Shown piece after piece: positions 1-8,655 of a DNA stretch of 64,000 nt; the stretch's first letter is position 1; each line of letters begins with the position of its first letter. This stretch comes from JAJYVT01 sp035534455 (GTDB taxonomy: Bacteria; Actinomycetota; Acidimicrobiia; Acidimicrobiales; RAAP-2). The DNA lies in assembly GCA_035534455.1 (NCBI GenBank), contig DATLRV010000029.1, positions 5,018 through 69,017 of the forward strand, given 5' to 3'. A program made the position numbers and the translations under genes. The notes under the pieces are model-generated. The model ran no database searches and was not told where the DNA came from. It worked only from the letters and a program-made list of their open reading frames with translations.

Positions 1-119
1 CGACGACGACGCGCCGACGGTTGGGATCGTCGACGCGTGGGCACCCGGGGCTCGCACTCCGCCATTCTTTCCCTTTTGCGCTGACACGCAAGTGACGGCG
101 CCCGCCGAGCCGTACGGGA
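1..119. other. Upstream region, no gene recognised
   Basis: No gene is recognised between the window edge and the first promoter. The stretch is GC-rich with one pyrimidine-rich patch around 63-78. It could hold the end of a preceding gene whose body lies outside the window, but nothing supports that directly. Confidence 0.4.
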
Positions 120-149
120 ATGGCGTCGATTCCGCAATGCGATCGTCCC

Positions 150-178
150 TTGGCACCTGGGGCCCCTGGGGCTAGAGT
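150..178 (+). promoter_or_regulatory. Promoter of the NlpC/P60 gene (leaderless)
   Basis: A -35 element TTGGCA at 150-155 is followed by a 17-bp spacer and a -10 element TAGAGT at 173-178. The in-frame GTG at 186 lies 7 nt after the -10 box, where transcription should begin, so the mRNA is predicted to be leaderless. This is the best-formed promoter seen in the window. Confidence 0.65.
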
Positions 179-185
179 GGCCGAT

Positions 186-1439
186 GTGGCTGGTGTGAAT
201 TGTCGGGCCCCTCGCCGCGCGCTCGCACGTGTCCTCGCCGCCGGGACCGCCGCGTCCCTGCTCGTGGGCACGTGGGTCGTCGCGTCCGCCGGAGCCACAG
301 CGTTCACAACACCCGCCGCCCAGGCGAAGGTCCACGCGACCCAGTCCCAGGTCACACAGATCGAGCAGACGATAGCCCAAGAGCAGCGCCAATCGGCGGT
401 CCTCGGTCAGGAGTACGACAGCGAGCTGGCCCACCTCCAGGCGGTGCAGGCCGCGATCGCCGCCACCAACGCGCGCCTGTCGAAGGTCCGAAGGACGATC
501 GTCGTGGACCGGCGAGTGCTCGCCGAGACCGCGGTCCAGGACTACGTCCTCGGGGCGCAGGGGACCCAGATCACGTCCCTCTTCTCCACCTCGGCGAACA
601 CAGTGGTGATCTCCGAGGAGTACTCGAGCACCGCAGTCGGCAACCTGAGCGCAGCGAAGCACGCGCTCGAAGCGGCACAGGTGAAGCTCACCGCGACCGA
701 GGCCCAGCAGCAGGTGCAGGAGCAGCAGGCGCAGGCCGCGACGGCGCATCTCCAGACCCTGCAGCAGGAGAACCAGCAGGCCGCACAGCAGGCGCAGACC
801 ACGCTCGTGTCCTTGAAGGGCACGCTCGGCCAGCAGGTCGCCGCCGCCGCGCAGGCGAGGGCGCAGCGGGAAGCCGCGGCCGCCGCGGCTGCCGCCGCCG
901 CCAAGCGCGCCGCCGCCGCCGCGGCCGCCGCCGCCGCCGCCGCACGCGCGGCGCAGGTGGTCAACGAGCTCGGCGGCACAACGCAAGCCGCCACGCAGGC
1001 AGCCAACGACGCGTCCTCGTCCGCCGGTGGGCCGTCGGTCGGCTTCAGCGGCACATCGAGCGCCGCGGGTCTGGCGGCGGCGCACGCGGCCGAGTCCCAG
1101 CTCGGCGTGCCCTACGTCTGGGGCGGCGAGTCACCGGGCGTCGGCTTCGACTGCTCGGGGCTGACCCAGTGGTCCTGGGGCCAGGTCGGGGTCGCCATCC
1201 CGCGGACGTCCCAGGTCCAGTACGCGTCCGTCCCGTACGTGTCCCTCTCGGCACTGCAGCCGGGGGACCTGCTCTTCTACTACAACCTCGACGGGACAGG
1301 CACGGTCGACCACGTCGTCATGTACGCGGGTTCGGGACCGTACGGCTCGCAGACGGTGATCCAGGCGCCGTACACGGGGTCCACCGTCTCCTACGACGCG
1401 CTCTACACGAACGGCCTGGTGGGGGCCGGCAGGCCCTGA
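186..1439 (+). CDS. Secreted NlpC/P60 peptidoglycan endopeptidase with coiled coil
   Basis: The 417-residue product is predicted to cut stem peptides in peptidoglycan (D-Glu to diamino-acid bond in this family), outside the cell. Residues 1 to about 46 form a signal peptide with a basic start and a long Ala/Val/Leu core. A Gln/Ala-rich coiled coil follows (about 48-255), with an almost pure alanine tract interrupted by KR. The C-terminal 120 residues are the NlpC/P60 domain, with the nucleophile in FDCSGL (Cys323) and the general base in VDHVVMYAG (His376). GTG at 186 is chosen because it follows a good promoter at leaderless distance; an earlier in-frame ATG at 120 lies upstream of that promoter. 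The coiled-coil plus NlpC layout is like RipA/RipC-type actinobacterial division hydrolases. Confidence 0.9.
   Translation: MAGVNCRAPRRALARVLAAGTAASLLVGTWVVASAGATAFTTPAAQAKVHATQSQVTQIEQTIAQEQRQSAVLGQEYDSELAHLQAVQAAIAATNARLSKVRRTIVVDRRVLAETAVQDYVLGAQGTQITSLFSTSANTVVISEEYSSTAVGNLSAAKHALEAAQVKLTATEAQQQVQEQQAQAATAHLQTLQQENQQAAQQAQTTLVSLKGTLGQQVAAAAQARAQREAAAAAAAAAAKRAAAAAAAAAAAARAAQVVNELGGTTQAATQAANDASSSAGGPSVGFSGTSSAAGLAAAHAAESQLGVPYVWGGESPGVGFDCSGLTQWSWGQVGVAIPRTSQVQYASVPYVSLSALQPGDLLFYYNLDGTGTVDHVVMYAGSGPYGSQTVIQAPYTGSTVSYDALYTNGLVGAGRP
880..955 (+). repeat. GCC-rich low-complexity tract coding poly-alanine
   Basis: A run of GCC/GCG codons inside the NlpC/P60 gene encodes two alanine blocks separated by Lys-Arg. 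It extends the helical linker between coiled coil and catalytic domain. Such tracts commonly vary in length between strains by replication slippage. Confidence 0.7.
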
Positions 1440-1485
1440 CGCCCTCCCGGCCCGGTCGCCCGTGGGCCGAGGCCCGAGACGTCGG

Positions 1486-1491
1486 TACGCT
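1486..1491 (+). promoter_or_regulatory. -10 box TACGCT, leaderless promoter of the acyltransferase gene
   Basis: TACGCT ends 6 nt before the GTG at 1498, matching the leaderless pattern seen at many genes here. No convincing -35 element is visible. Confidence 0.45.
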
Positions 1492-1497
1492 CGGGGT

Positions 1498-2403
1498 GTG
1501 ACGTCTCGCCGGGCACCGGCGCAGGGACCTCGAGCGGCTCGGACCGACGTCGTGCCGCTCCGCCCGGCCGACGGCGCTGCTCCGGGTCGCCGGCACGAGG
1601 CAGTGGCGACCGGAGACCCGAGGCGCTCCGACGTCGACGAGTGGGGAAGGTCCGATCGGGTCCGTTCGCTCGCGCGCCGGATCTACGGGCCGGTGTACTC
1701 GAACTGGTTCCGCGCCGCGTGGGAAGGGCTCGAGAAGATCCCGGTGACCGGCGGAGCGCTCCTCGTCGGCAACCACGCGGGCGCCGTCCCCTCCGACGCG
1801 CCGGTGATCATGCACGGCATCGAGTCCGAGCTGGGCAGGCCCGTCTACGGGCTCGCCGACTACTTCTTCCGCACGCTCCCAGTCGTCGGGACCCTGTGGA
1901 GCCGTGCGGGCGGCGTGCCCGCCCGCCCCGACAACGCGTACCGGCTCCTCCACGACCAGGCGCAGCTCGCGCTCGTCTTCCCCGAGGGCATCAAGGGCGT
2001 GTCCAAGCCGTACTCGGACCGGTACCAGCTGCGGCGGTTCGGCCGCGGCGGCTTCGTCGAGATCGCCATGCGCTCGGGGGTGCCGGTCGTGCCGATCGCG
2101 ATCGTGGGGTCCGAAGAGACCATGCCGATCCTGTGGCAGCTGCCGCAGCTCGCACAGGCGCTCGGGCTCCCGTACTTCCCGGTGACCGCCAACATGCTCG
2201 TGATGGGGCCGCTGGGGCTGGTCGTCCCCTTCCCGGCGAAGCTGCGGCTGCGGGTGCTCGACCCGGTCACCTTCGACGTGGAGCCCGGCCTCGATCGCTA
2301 CCCCAAGGGGCGGGTCATCGAGGAGGCCGAACGGATCCGCCAATCGATGCAGGCCGCCGTCAACGACATGCTGAGCCGGCGCCGCAGCATCTGGTTCGGC
2401 TGA
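1498..2403 (+). CDS. 1-acyl-sn-glycerol-3-phosphate acyltransferase family protein
   Basis: This 301-residue protein belongs to the PlsC/LPLAT superfamily, which transfers an acyl chain from acyl-ACP or acyl-CoA to lysophospholipid-type acceptors at the membrane. The visible blocks are the catalytic NH motif in GNHAGAVPSD (around residue 90, His followed by Asp after six residues, a variant of HX4D used in this subfamily), the substrate block VFPEGIKG (around 165) and a following PIAIVGSEET. The first 45 residues are Arg/Pro-rich and poorly conserved in appearance. GTG 1498 is chosen because a TACGCT box sits 6 nt upstream. An epimerase-like gene follows 23 nt downstream on the same strand, so the two are likely co-transcribed. 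Acceptor specificity cannot be told from sequence. Confidence 0.85.
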   Translation: MTSRRAPAQGPRAARTDVVPLRPADGAAPGRRHEAVATGDPRRSDVDEWGRSDRVRSLARRIYGPVYSNWFRAAWEGLEKIPVTGGALLVGNHAGAVPSDAPVIMHGIESELGRPVYGLADYFFRTLPVVGTLWSRAGGVPARPDNAYRLLHDQAQLALVFPEGIKGVSKPYSDRYQLRRFGRGGFVEIAMRSGVPVVPIAIVGSEETMPILWQLPQLAQALGLPYFPVTANMLVMGPLGLVVPFPAKLRLRVLDPVTFDVEPGLDRYPKGRVIEEAERIRQSMQAAVNDMLSRRRSIWFG

Positions 2404-2426
2404 CGAGCGCGCGGAGCGGGATCGCC

Positions 2427-3473
2427 ATGGGCCGTCGAGTCCTCGTCACGGGAGCCGACACGTTCTGGGGCGGGCGCGTGATCCAGGCGCTCGAGAACGA
2501 CCGCGACATCGAGGTCCTGCTCGGCCTCGGCACGCGGGTGCCGACGGTGACCTTCGAGCGAGCCGAGTTCGTGCGCGCCGACCAGACGTACTCCATCTTG
2601 AGCCGCATCGTGCACGCCACCCAGGTGGACACGGTCATCCACACCTTCATGATCGTGGACTCGACCCAGGCGTCGTCGAAGACGATCCACGAGGTGAACG
2701 TCATCGGGACGATGAACCTCCTCGCCGCGGCGAGCGCTCCGGAGTCCTCGGTCCGCCAGCTCGTCGTCAAGTCCTCGGGACTCGTCTATGGGTCCTCGGA
2801 GAAGGACCCTGCGACCTTCTCCGAGGACACGCCGCGCGAGCGCTCGCCGCGGACCGACGTCGAGCGCTCGCTCGTCGAGGCTGAAAGCCTCGTGCGCGAC
2901 TTCGCAGAGGACAACCCCTCCGCGGTGGTGGCGCTCCTGCGATTCGCGAACGTCCTCGGCGACGACATCGTGACGGCGATCAGCCGGAACTTGTCCAGGG
3001 CAGTGTGCCCGTGCATCTTCGGGTTCGACCCGCTCGTGCAGTTCGTGCACGAAGACGACGTCGTCCGTGCGCTCGAGTTCGTGACCCAGCACCGCCTCCC
3101 GGGCACCTACAACGTCGCGGGCGCGGGACGGCTCCCGTGGAGCGAGGTCGCGGCGATCTGCGGGACGCGGCTCCTGCCCCTGCCTCCGGTCCGACCGTCG
3201 CTTGCCGTCATGCCGCTCGTGCGCCTCGGCCTCTTCGGCTTCCCGCCCGAGCTCGACGCGCTCCTGCGCTACGGCCGGGGGATGGATACCTCGCGACTCG
3301 TCTCGGCAGGTTTCGAGTACCGCTACACGAGTGCGGGGGCGGTCCAGTCCTTCGCGCGCCACCGGCGGCTCCGCAGGGCGGCTGGACGGTCGGCGTCGCC
3401 GTACGTCTACGAGCACGACGTCGAGCAGTTCTTCCTGCACTCGCCGTCGGTGGTGCGGACCACGGCTCCCTGA
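2427..3473 (+). CDS. NAD(P)-dependent epimerase/dehydratase family protein (extended SDR)
   Basis: The 348-residue product has an N-terminal Rossmann fold signature, VLVTGADTFWGGRV, a divergent form of the SDR GxxGxxG loop. It also has an SDR-type sequence VYGSSEKDP near residue 125 and a C-terminal substrate domain. The family oxidises, reduces or epimerises nucleotide sugars and related substrates; the canonical YxxxK pair is not clearly preserved, so catalysis is uncertain. GGAG lies about 11 nt before the ATG at 2427. It follows the acyltransferase gene by 23 nt, which suggests a lipid or glycolipid role, but that is inference. Its stop codon is separated from the convergent SWIM gene stop by one base. 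Confidence 0.75.
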   Translation: MGRRVLVTGADTFWGGRVIQALENDRDIEVLLGLGTRVPTVTFERAEFVRADQTYSILSRIVHATQVDTVIHTFMIVDSTQASSKTIHEVNVIGTMNLLAAASAPESSVRQLVVKSSGLVYGSSEKDPATFSEDTPRERSPRTDVERSLVEAESLVRDFAEDNPSAVVALLRFANVLGDDIVTAISRNLSRAVCPCIFGFDPLVQFVHEDDVVRALEFVTQHRLPGTYNVAGAGRLPWSEVAAICGTRLLPLPPVRPSLAVMPLVRLGLFGFPPELDALLRYGRGMDTSRLVSAGFEYRYTSAGAVQSFARHRRLRRAAGRSASPYVYEHDVEQFFLHSPSVVRTTAP

Positions 3474-3474
3474 G

Positions 3475-4614
3475 TCAACCGCGGGCCCTCGCCGCGGCGG
3501 CGGCGGCGATCACGGCGTACGCGGGGCCGAGCGCGTCCACGAGGTCCTCCCCACGGACCCGGATGACCCCGCGGGGCGCGAGGCGGAGCGCGGCTGCCGG
3601 CACCGCCGCCTCTTCGGGCAGCACTCGGACGTGTGCCAGCGCCGGACCCGCGACCCAGAACCGTTCGAGCAGGTCCCGGTCGTCGTCATCGGCGACATCG
3701 GCACCGGGGGCGCCATCGGCACCGGGGGCCTCATCGGCACCGAGGGCTTCGCGGGCCGCGCCGGCAGTCGGGTCCGGCCCCGCGCCGAGCTCGCGCGACG
3801 CGTCGAGACGGCGGAGCGCGCGCAATTGCGCGAGCAGCTCGTCCCGTCCCTTCCCGCGCCACAACAGGAGCGAGAACGGGTCACGGTCGAATCCTTCGGC
3901 GAGGAGGTAGCACACGGCGGCGACGTGCTTGCACGGGTTCTCCCAGTCCGGGCAGGAGCACTCGGTAACGAGACGGGCGTGGGGCGCCGGGAGGAGCGAC
4001 GCGCCCTCCGACTCGAACACCTCTTCCACCTCGTGGGGGAGCTCTCCCGAGAGCATCCGCGCCGCGTAGCCTGCGCGCGCCACGAGCGAGCGGACGATCC
4101 GGTCCCAGTCTTCGGCGGGGACGGCAGCCATCTTCAACCTGACGACGTACGGCTCCTCACGGCTCCCCTGCACCGTCGCGGCGACGATCCCGGAGGTGAT
4201 CTCGAGGTCGACGACCTGTCCCTTCCTCGCGTAGGTGCGTCCCCGTTCCATGCGGCCTCCGACCATCACGGATTCGAGGGAGCCGAGGAACCGCCGTGAC
4301 CACCAGGTCGCGCCGATCGGGCCCCGCCGCGTCCGTGCGGCGATGCCACCGACCACCGGGCGCGGCCGGGCGACCTCCTCGTGCTCCCACCACCTCCCGC
4401 AGGGCTCCTCCGCGCGGAGGTCGTCGTCGGGCGCGAGGTCGTCGTCGGGCGTGAGGTCTTCTGGCGTGGGGTCCGACGTCGCCTTCTTCGCCGCCGCCGT
4501 CGCCTTCTTCACCTTCTTCTTCGTCTTCGCCGCGTCCGTGACTGCCGAGAGGCGCGCGCGCAGTTCCTCGAGGTCGCGTGGCCCGCGGTCGCCGGCTCGG
4601 CGCGGCGGGCTCAC
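3475..4614 (-). CDS. SWIM zinc-finger protein partnered with SNF2 helicase
   Basis: This 379-residue protein carries a SWIM zinc finger in the middle, seen as ECSCPDWENPCKHVAAV (CxC...CxH ligands), a fold that binds DNA or protein. The N-terminal 75 residues are charged: a Lys/Ala-rich run, then acidic DDD repeats. A second low-complexity block of Gly-Ala-Asp repeats lies near residue 300. The gene starts with GTG overlapping the helicase stop (GTGA, 4611-4614), so it is translationally coupled to the SNF2 helicase. SWIM-helicase pairs recur in actinobacteria and are thought to remodel DNA or protein-DNA complexes; the actual process is not established here. Confidence 0.85.
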   Translation of the reverse strand: MSPPRRAGDRGPRDLEELRARLSAVTDAAKTKKKVKKATAAAKKATSDPTPEDLTPDDDLAPDDDLRAEEPCGRWWEHEEVARPRPVVGGIAARTRRGPIGATWWSRRFLGSLESVMVGGRMERGRTYARKGQVVDLEITSGIVAATVQGSREEPYVVRLKMAAVPAEDWDRIVRSLVARAGYAARMLSGELPHEVEEVFESEGASLLPAPHARLVTECSCPDWENPCKHVAAVCYLLAEGFDRDPFSLLLWRGKGRDELLAQLRALRRLDASRELGAGPDPTAGAAREALGADEAPGADGAPGADVADDDDRDLLERFWVAGPALAHVRVLPEEAAVPAAALRLAPRGVIRVRGEDLVDALGPAYAVIAAAAAARARG

Positions 4615-7600
4615 GGGGCCGTCGCCTCCGGCGACAGGGCGAGGACCTCGGCGAGCTCGTCGGTCGACAGGTCGATGAGCCATCCCTCGCCGGTCCCGAC
4701 CACCCGCTCGGCCAGCGCGCGCTTGGACTCGATGAGCTCGTCGATGCGGTCCTCGATCGTTCCCGCGCACACGAGCTTTCGCACCTGGACGTCGCGGCGC
4801 TGCCCGATCCGGTAGGCACGGTCGGTCGCCTGGTCCTCCACCGCAGGGTTCCACCAACGGTCGTAGTGGAGGACGTGGCTGGCGGCCGTCAGGTTCAAGC
4901 CCGTGCCGCCCGCCTTGAGCGACAGCACCATCACGGGCATCGCGCTCTCCGGGGACTGGAGCTCTGCGACCAGCTCGTCGCGCTGGAGACGTGGCACGCC
5001 CCCGTGGAGGAAGCCCACGCGGCATCCCAGGCGGGCGGTGAGGTGCCGTTCCAGCAGCGCACCCATCTCCGCGAATTGCGTGAAGACGAGCGCGCGCTCG
5101 CCTGCTTCGCGCACCTGCTCGAGGATCTCGACGACGCGGTCCAACTTTCCGGACCTCCCGGCGAGCGGCGAATCGTCGCCCGCGTACTGCGCGGGATGGT
5201 TGCACACCTGCTTCAGCCGGAGCATGGTGGCGAGCACCAGGCCCCTTCGCTCGATGCCTTCGGCTCCGGCAACCTTGGCCAGCATCTCGTCGACGACCGC
5301 CTGGTAGAGCGTGGCCTGCTCGCGGGTGAGCGGGCACCGCTCCTTCGTCTCGATCTTCTCAGGGAGGTCGGGCGCGATCGAGCGATCGCTCTTGAGCCGT
5401 CGGAGGACGAACGGGCGGGTGAGGACCCGCAGGCGGTCCGCGGCCCCTTCGTCCGCGAAGCGCTCGATCGGCACGGCGAACCGCTCCCTGAAGGAGGACT
5501 GGGAGCCGAGCAGCCCCGGGTTGAGCACCTCCATGATCGACCACAGCTCTCCGAGATGGTTCTCCACGGGCGTGCCCGACAGCGCGAGCCGGCTCGCCGC
5601 TCCGATCGCGCGCACCGCTTGGGTCTGCTTGGCCGAGGGGTTCTTCACCTGCTGGGCCTCGTCGAGCACGAGGCGCGCCCAGGGCACCGAAGAAAGCGCG
5701 GCACGGTCGCGCTCGACGAGCGGGTAGCTCGTGACGACGACATCGGCGTCCGCCGCCATGTTCGCCAGGATGTCGCCCCTCGCCCGGGCCGCACCGTGGT
5801 GCACCATCACGCGAAGGTCCGGCGTGAATCGCTCGACCTCCCGGCGCCAGTTGCCGACCACCGAGGTGGGACACACCACGAGCGTCGGCGACGTGAGGCG
5901 GCCGTCGGCGCGGTCGGCCTGGAGCACGCCGAGGACGGTCGCGGTCTTGCCGAGCCCCATGTCGTCGGCGAGGCACGCCCCGAGGCCCGCCCGCTCGAGG
6001 AGACGGATCCAGGCCACCCCCCGGCGCTGGTACGGGCGGAGCTCCCCGCAGAACCCCGGCGGCGTCGGACCGACCTCGAGGGAGTCGGCGAGCTGCCCGC
6101 GAAGCAGCGCGCCAAGCGGGCCGTCGGCGTCGACCGCGACGACCGGGACGCCGGCGCCCGGCAGCGGCGCCCCCGCGGCCGCCCGCAGCACGTCGACGAG
6201 GCCCGACGTGCGCCGCGCGCGCCCCTCCGACAAGAACTCGACGAGCTGCTGCACCTCACCGGGGTGCAGCTCGGTCCATTGCCCGCGCACCCGCACGAGC
6301 GGCGCCTTCAGCTTCGCGAGGCGGCGCAGCTCCGCGAGCCCCAGGCGGGCGTCCCCCAGTGCGGCCTCCCAGTCGAACGCGGCGAGACCCCGGGCTGTGA
6401 GCCCACCGCCCGCCGCACGGCGCGACGGGGTCGAGGCGGCGCGCACCCGGAGGCCGAGACGGAGGGAAGGCTGGCGCCACCACGACGGGAGAAGCACGCC
6501 GAAGCCGGCGAGCTCCAGGACCGGCGCGACCTCGACGAGGAAGCGGTGGGCGCCGTCGACGTCGAGCGTGAGGCCGGTCGGCGCGGGTGCGCTGAGCACC
6601 TCGGCGAGCTCGGCGAACGCGCGGACCGCCCGGCCGAGCTCGGCGAGCAGCACCTCCTGGGGCTGCTCCACCGTCCGCGCCGCGCGGCGGAGCGAGTCGC
6701 CGGCGCGCCAGACCTCGGCGGCCTCGACGAGCAGCGTCGGCTCGTCCACCGCCTGCAAGAGGAACTCGACTCGCCACGCCCGATCGGGCCGCCGGGCCGG
6801 TGACCTGCCGGACCGCGCGGTGGTGTCGCCGGACTCCTGGGAGTCCCCGTCGTCGGCTGGCTCGTGGAGCCGGAAGCAGAGTCGCCAGGAGCTTGACGGA
6901 GCCACGAGAGGCTCGCGCCACTCCCCCACGAGGCGCTCCAGCGCCGAGAGCGCCGCGCCGTCGGCATGGACGGTGCCGTCCCGGCGCCGGAGCGCCGAGA
7001 GCCACGCGTCCGCCACGGCGCCGTCCGACCGGCCGGATACCGGGGCCGCACGGGGCGCGACGGCCGCGCGCTCGAGCGCGTCGCGGCACAGTGCGTCGAC
7101 GCACGCGTCGAAGACATGCTCCGCCACGACCGCGGCCGGGGCGCTCCCCGACGCGCAGGCCGCGCCGGGAAGCGCCGCCGAGAGCAGTGCCAACCGCTCG
7201 GTGTCGCGCCCGGTCCGAAGCGGGGTCCAGCGGGCGACGTGGCGGTCTCCGTCGCGCGCGAGCGCGGGGACCACCCTTGCGCCGGCGACCACCTCGAGCG
7301 CCAGCTCCGCGACACGGGCGAGCGCGCGGACCGACGAGCCCGTCCGGACCTCGGTGCCGCCGGCACCGAGCGCCAACAAGGCATCCAGCGCATGGCTCAC
7401 CTCGAACCGGAGCGCCGGAACCTCGAACGGACGGAACGTCGGGCGCGAGGTCTCCGAGGCGTGGCCCACCTTTCGTCGATGGCCGACCGCGGCCCCGATC
7501 CCGGCGTCGGCGGCATCCGGCGACGGCACCGGCACGCCGCGGCGCGCCGGCAGGCGGACGGCTGCGACGCATGCCACGGCCGATGCCGCGGCATGCGCGC

Positions 7601-7721
7601 CGAGCACGCCTCCTGCGGCCAGCGCCTCCGAGAGGGCGGCCGCGGGCGTAGGGACCGGCTCTGCCCACAGGAGCAGCGCCCCGGGGCCCTCGGCGTCCCA
7701 CGCCGCGTGGAGGACGAGCAT
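4611..7721 (-). CDS. SNF2-family DEAD/DEAH-box helicase (HepA-like)
   Basis: The 1036-residue product is a Swi2/Snf2 ATPase. The N-terminal 500 residues form an Ala-rich SNF2-associated region. The motor follows: Walker A DDMGLGKTATVLGVL (motif I), LDEAQQVKNP (motif II, DEAQ), LSGTPVEN (motif III), the C-terminal lobe with FLHGGVPRLQRDELV, then LKAGGTGLNLTAASHV and the arginine-finger motif DQATDRAYRIGQ. Such proteins use ATP to translocate on double-stranded DNA and displace proteins. The ATG at 7721 is preceded by TAGCCT at leaderless distance. The downstream SWIM protein overlaps by 4 bp, so the pair forms a two-gene operon. Confidence 0.92.
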   Translation of the reverse strand: MLVLHAAWDAEGPGALLLWAEPVPTPAAALSEALAAGGVLGAHAAASAVACVAAVRLPARRGVPVPSPDAADAGIGAAVGHRRKVGHASETSRPTFRPFEVPALRFEVSHALDALLALGAGGTEVRTGSSVRALARVAELALEVVAGARVVPALARDGDRHVARWTPLRTGRDTERLALLSAALPGAACASGSAPAAVVAEHVFDACVDALCRDALERAAVAPRAAPVSGRSDGAVADAWLSALRRRDGTVHADGAALSALERLVGEWREPLVAPSSSWRLCFRLHEPADDGDSQESGDTTARSGRSPARRPDRAWRVEFLLQAVDEPTLLVEAAEVWRAGDSLRRAARTVEQPQEVLLAELGRAVRAFAELAEVLSAPAPTGLTLDVDGAHRFLVEVAPVLELAGFGVLLPSWWRQPSLRLGLRVRAASTPSRRAAGGGLTARGLAAFDWEAALGDARLGLAELRRLAKLKAPLVRVRGQWTELHPGEVQQLVEFLSEGRARRTSGLVDVLRAAAGAPLPGAGVPVVAVDADGPLGALLRGQLADSLEVGPTPPGFCGELRPYQRRGVAWIRLLERAGLGACLADDMGLGKTATVLGVLQADRADGRLTSPTLVVCPTSVVGNWRREVERFTPDLRVMVHHGAARARGDILANMAADADVVVTSYPLVERDRAALSSVPWARLVLDEAQQVKNPSAKQTQAVRAIGAASRLALSGTPVENHLGELWSIMEVLNPGLLGSQSSFRERFAVPIERFADEGAADRLRVLTRPFVLRRLKSDRSIAPDLPEKIETKERCPLTREQATLYQAVVDEMLAKVAGAEGIERRGLVLATMLRLKQVCNHPAQYAGDDSPLAGRSGKLDRVVEILEQVREAGERALVFTQFAEMGALLERHLTARLGCRVGFLHGGVPRLQRDELVAELQSPESAMPVMVLSLKAGGTGLNLTAASHVLHYDRWWNPAVEDQATDRAYRIGQRRDVQVRKLVCAGTIEDRIDELIESKRALAERVVGTGEGWLIDLSTDELAEVLALSPEATAP

Positions 7722-7730
7722 CGAACGTCG

Positions 7731-7736
7731 AGGCTA
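7731..7736 (-). promoter_or_regulatory. -10 box (TAGCCT on minus strand) of the helicase-SWIM operon
   Basis: Reading the minus strand, TAGCCT ends 9 nt before the ATG at 7721, giving a leaderless or nearly leaderless transcript. Confidence 0.45.
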
Positions 7737-7796
7737 CCGACGGGTTGTGCGGTCGGGAGTCTTCCGCGGCGCCCGAGTCCCGGCGGCCGGACGCTC

Positions 7797-7875
7797 GGGC
7801 GGCTGGGCGGCTGGGCGGCTCGGGCCGTCGTGCGCTCGTTCGGTCGTGTGGTCGTGCGGTCGTGCGGTCGTGCGA
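7797..7875. repeat. Short tandem repeats between helicase and GNAT genes
   Basis: The 154-bp gap between the helicase start and the GNAT stop contains about three copies of gcggctgg followed by about four copies of tcgtgcgg. No gene is seen. The repeats lie just upstream of the helicase promoter and downstream of the GNAT gene, so length changes could affect promoter spacing or RNA 3' ends. Confidence 0.7.
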
Positions 7876-8487
7876 TCAGTCGATCCAGTCCGCGAGCAGC
7901 TGGTCCCGCCGGCGGTTCCACTCTTCCAGCGTGACCGCGAACTTCGCGTGGTCCTCCCAGTTGCCGTCGATCTCGAGGTACTTCTGCGCGATGCCCTCGG
8001 ACCGTATCCCGAGCTTCTCGACGACGCGCAGGCTCGCCTGGTTCCTCGGGATGATGGAGATCTCGACGCGGTGCAGCGCGATGGTGTCGAAGGCGAAGGC
8101 GAGGACGACGACCACCGCCTCGGGGACGTAGCCGCGGCCTGCGAGGTCCCGGTCGATCCAGTAGCCGATGTGCCCGGTCTGGAACGGCCCACGCTGGATC
8201 GACGAGAGGGTGATCTCGCCGGCGAACCGCGTTCCCACGAAGATGCCGAACCCGTAGCCGGTGCCGAGCTGTCGCTCCCGCTCGCGCAGGGCGCAGCGTG
8301 CCGCGAAGCTGACCGGGTCTTCCGCAGGGAGGGGCGACCCCTTGGGCCGCGGTTCCCACGGCACGAGCCACTCCCGGCAGCGCTCCCGCACCTCCTGCCA
8401 CTGTTCGTAGTCCGCTTCGGTGAGCGTCCGGAGGAGGACCCGGCGCCCCGCGAGCTCGAGCGGCACCGCGGCGGGGCGCGCCATCAT
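7876..8487 (-). CDS. GNAT family N-acetyltransferase (RimJ/RimL-like)
   Basis: The 203-residue protein matches the RimJ/RimL branch of GNAT acetyltransferases, which move acetyl from acetyl-CoA to an N-terminal or other amine. The acetyl-CoA loop is visible as DRDLAGRGYVPEAV (Q/RxxGxG/A type), followed by LHRVEISIIPRNQASLRVVEKLG, shown here in family terms as the strand-turn-helix around the conserved Asn. It is close to full family length. Two adjacent ATG codons (8487 and 8484) are possible starts; no ribosome-binding site is clear. It stands alone, divergent from the GT2 gene at 8656. The substrate is unknown. Confidence 0.88.
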   Translation of the reverse strand: MMARPAAVPLELAGRRVLLRTLTEADYEQWQEVRERCREWLVPWEPRPKGSPLPAEDPVSFAARCALRERERQLGTGYGFGIFVGTRFAGEITLSSIQRGPFQTGHIGYWIDRDLAGRGYVPEAVVVVLAFAFDTIALHRVEISIIPRNQASLRVVEKLGIRSEGIAQKYLEIDGNWEDHAKFAVTLEEWNRRRDQLLADWID

Positions 8488-8655
8488 CGGGCACCCGGTC
8501 CCGGGCAGCGGCGTGCCGCCGGCGCACGTGGCGTCGCTTCGGTGTGGGGAAAGCTCGAGCCGGCACACACACCGCGCCGCGACGTGGGCATGCGTCGCAT
8601 CGTGGCAGGTCGGCACGCACGGGCGCCAGCGCAGGCGACGTGCAATTGTTGGCGC

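Noticed and set aside
1448..1469. Hairpin CGGCCC-N10-GGGCCG after the NlpC/P60 gene, considered as terminator
   Set aside because: The loop is 10 nt, the stem only 6 bp and there is no U-tract; similar structures are expected by chance at 70% GC.
4578..6803. Long plus-strand open frame opposite the SNF2 helicase
   Set aside because: It has shadow-like residue composition and no start signal, and the helicase on the minus strand has all family motifs over the same DNA.
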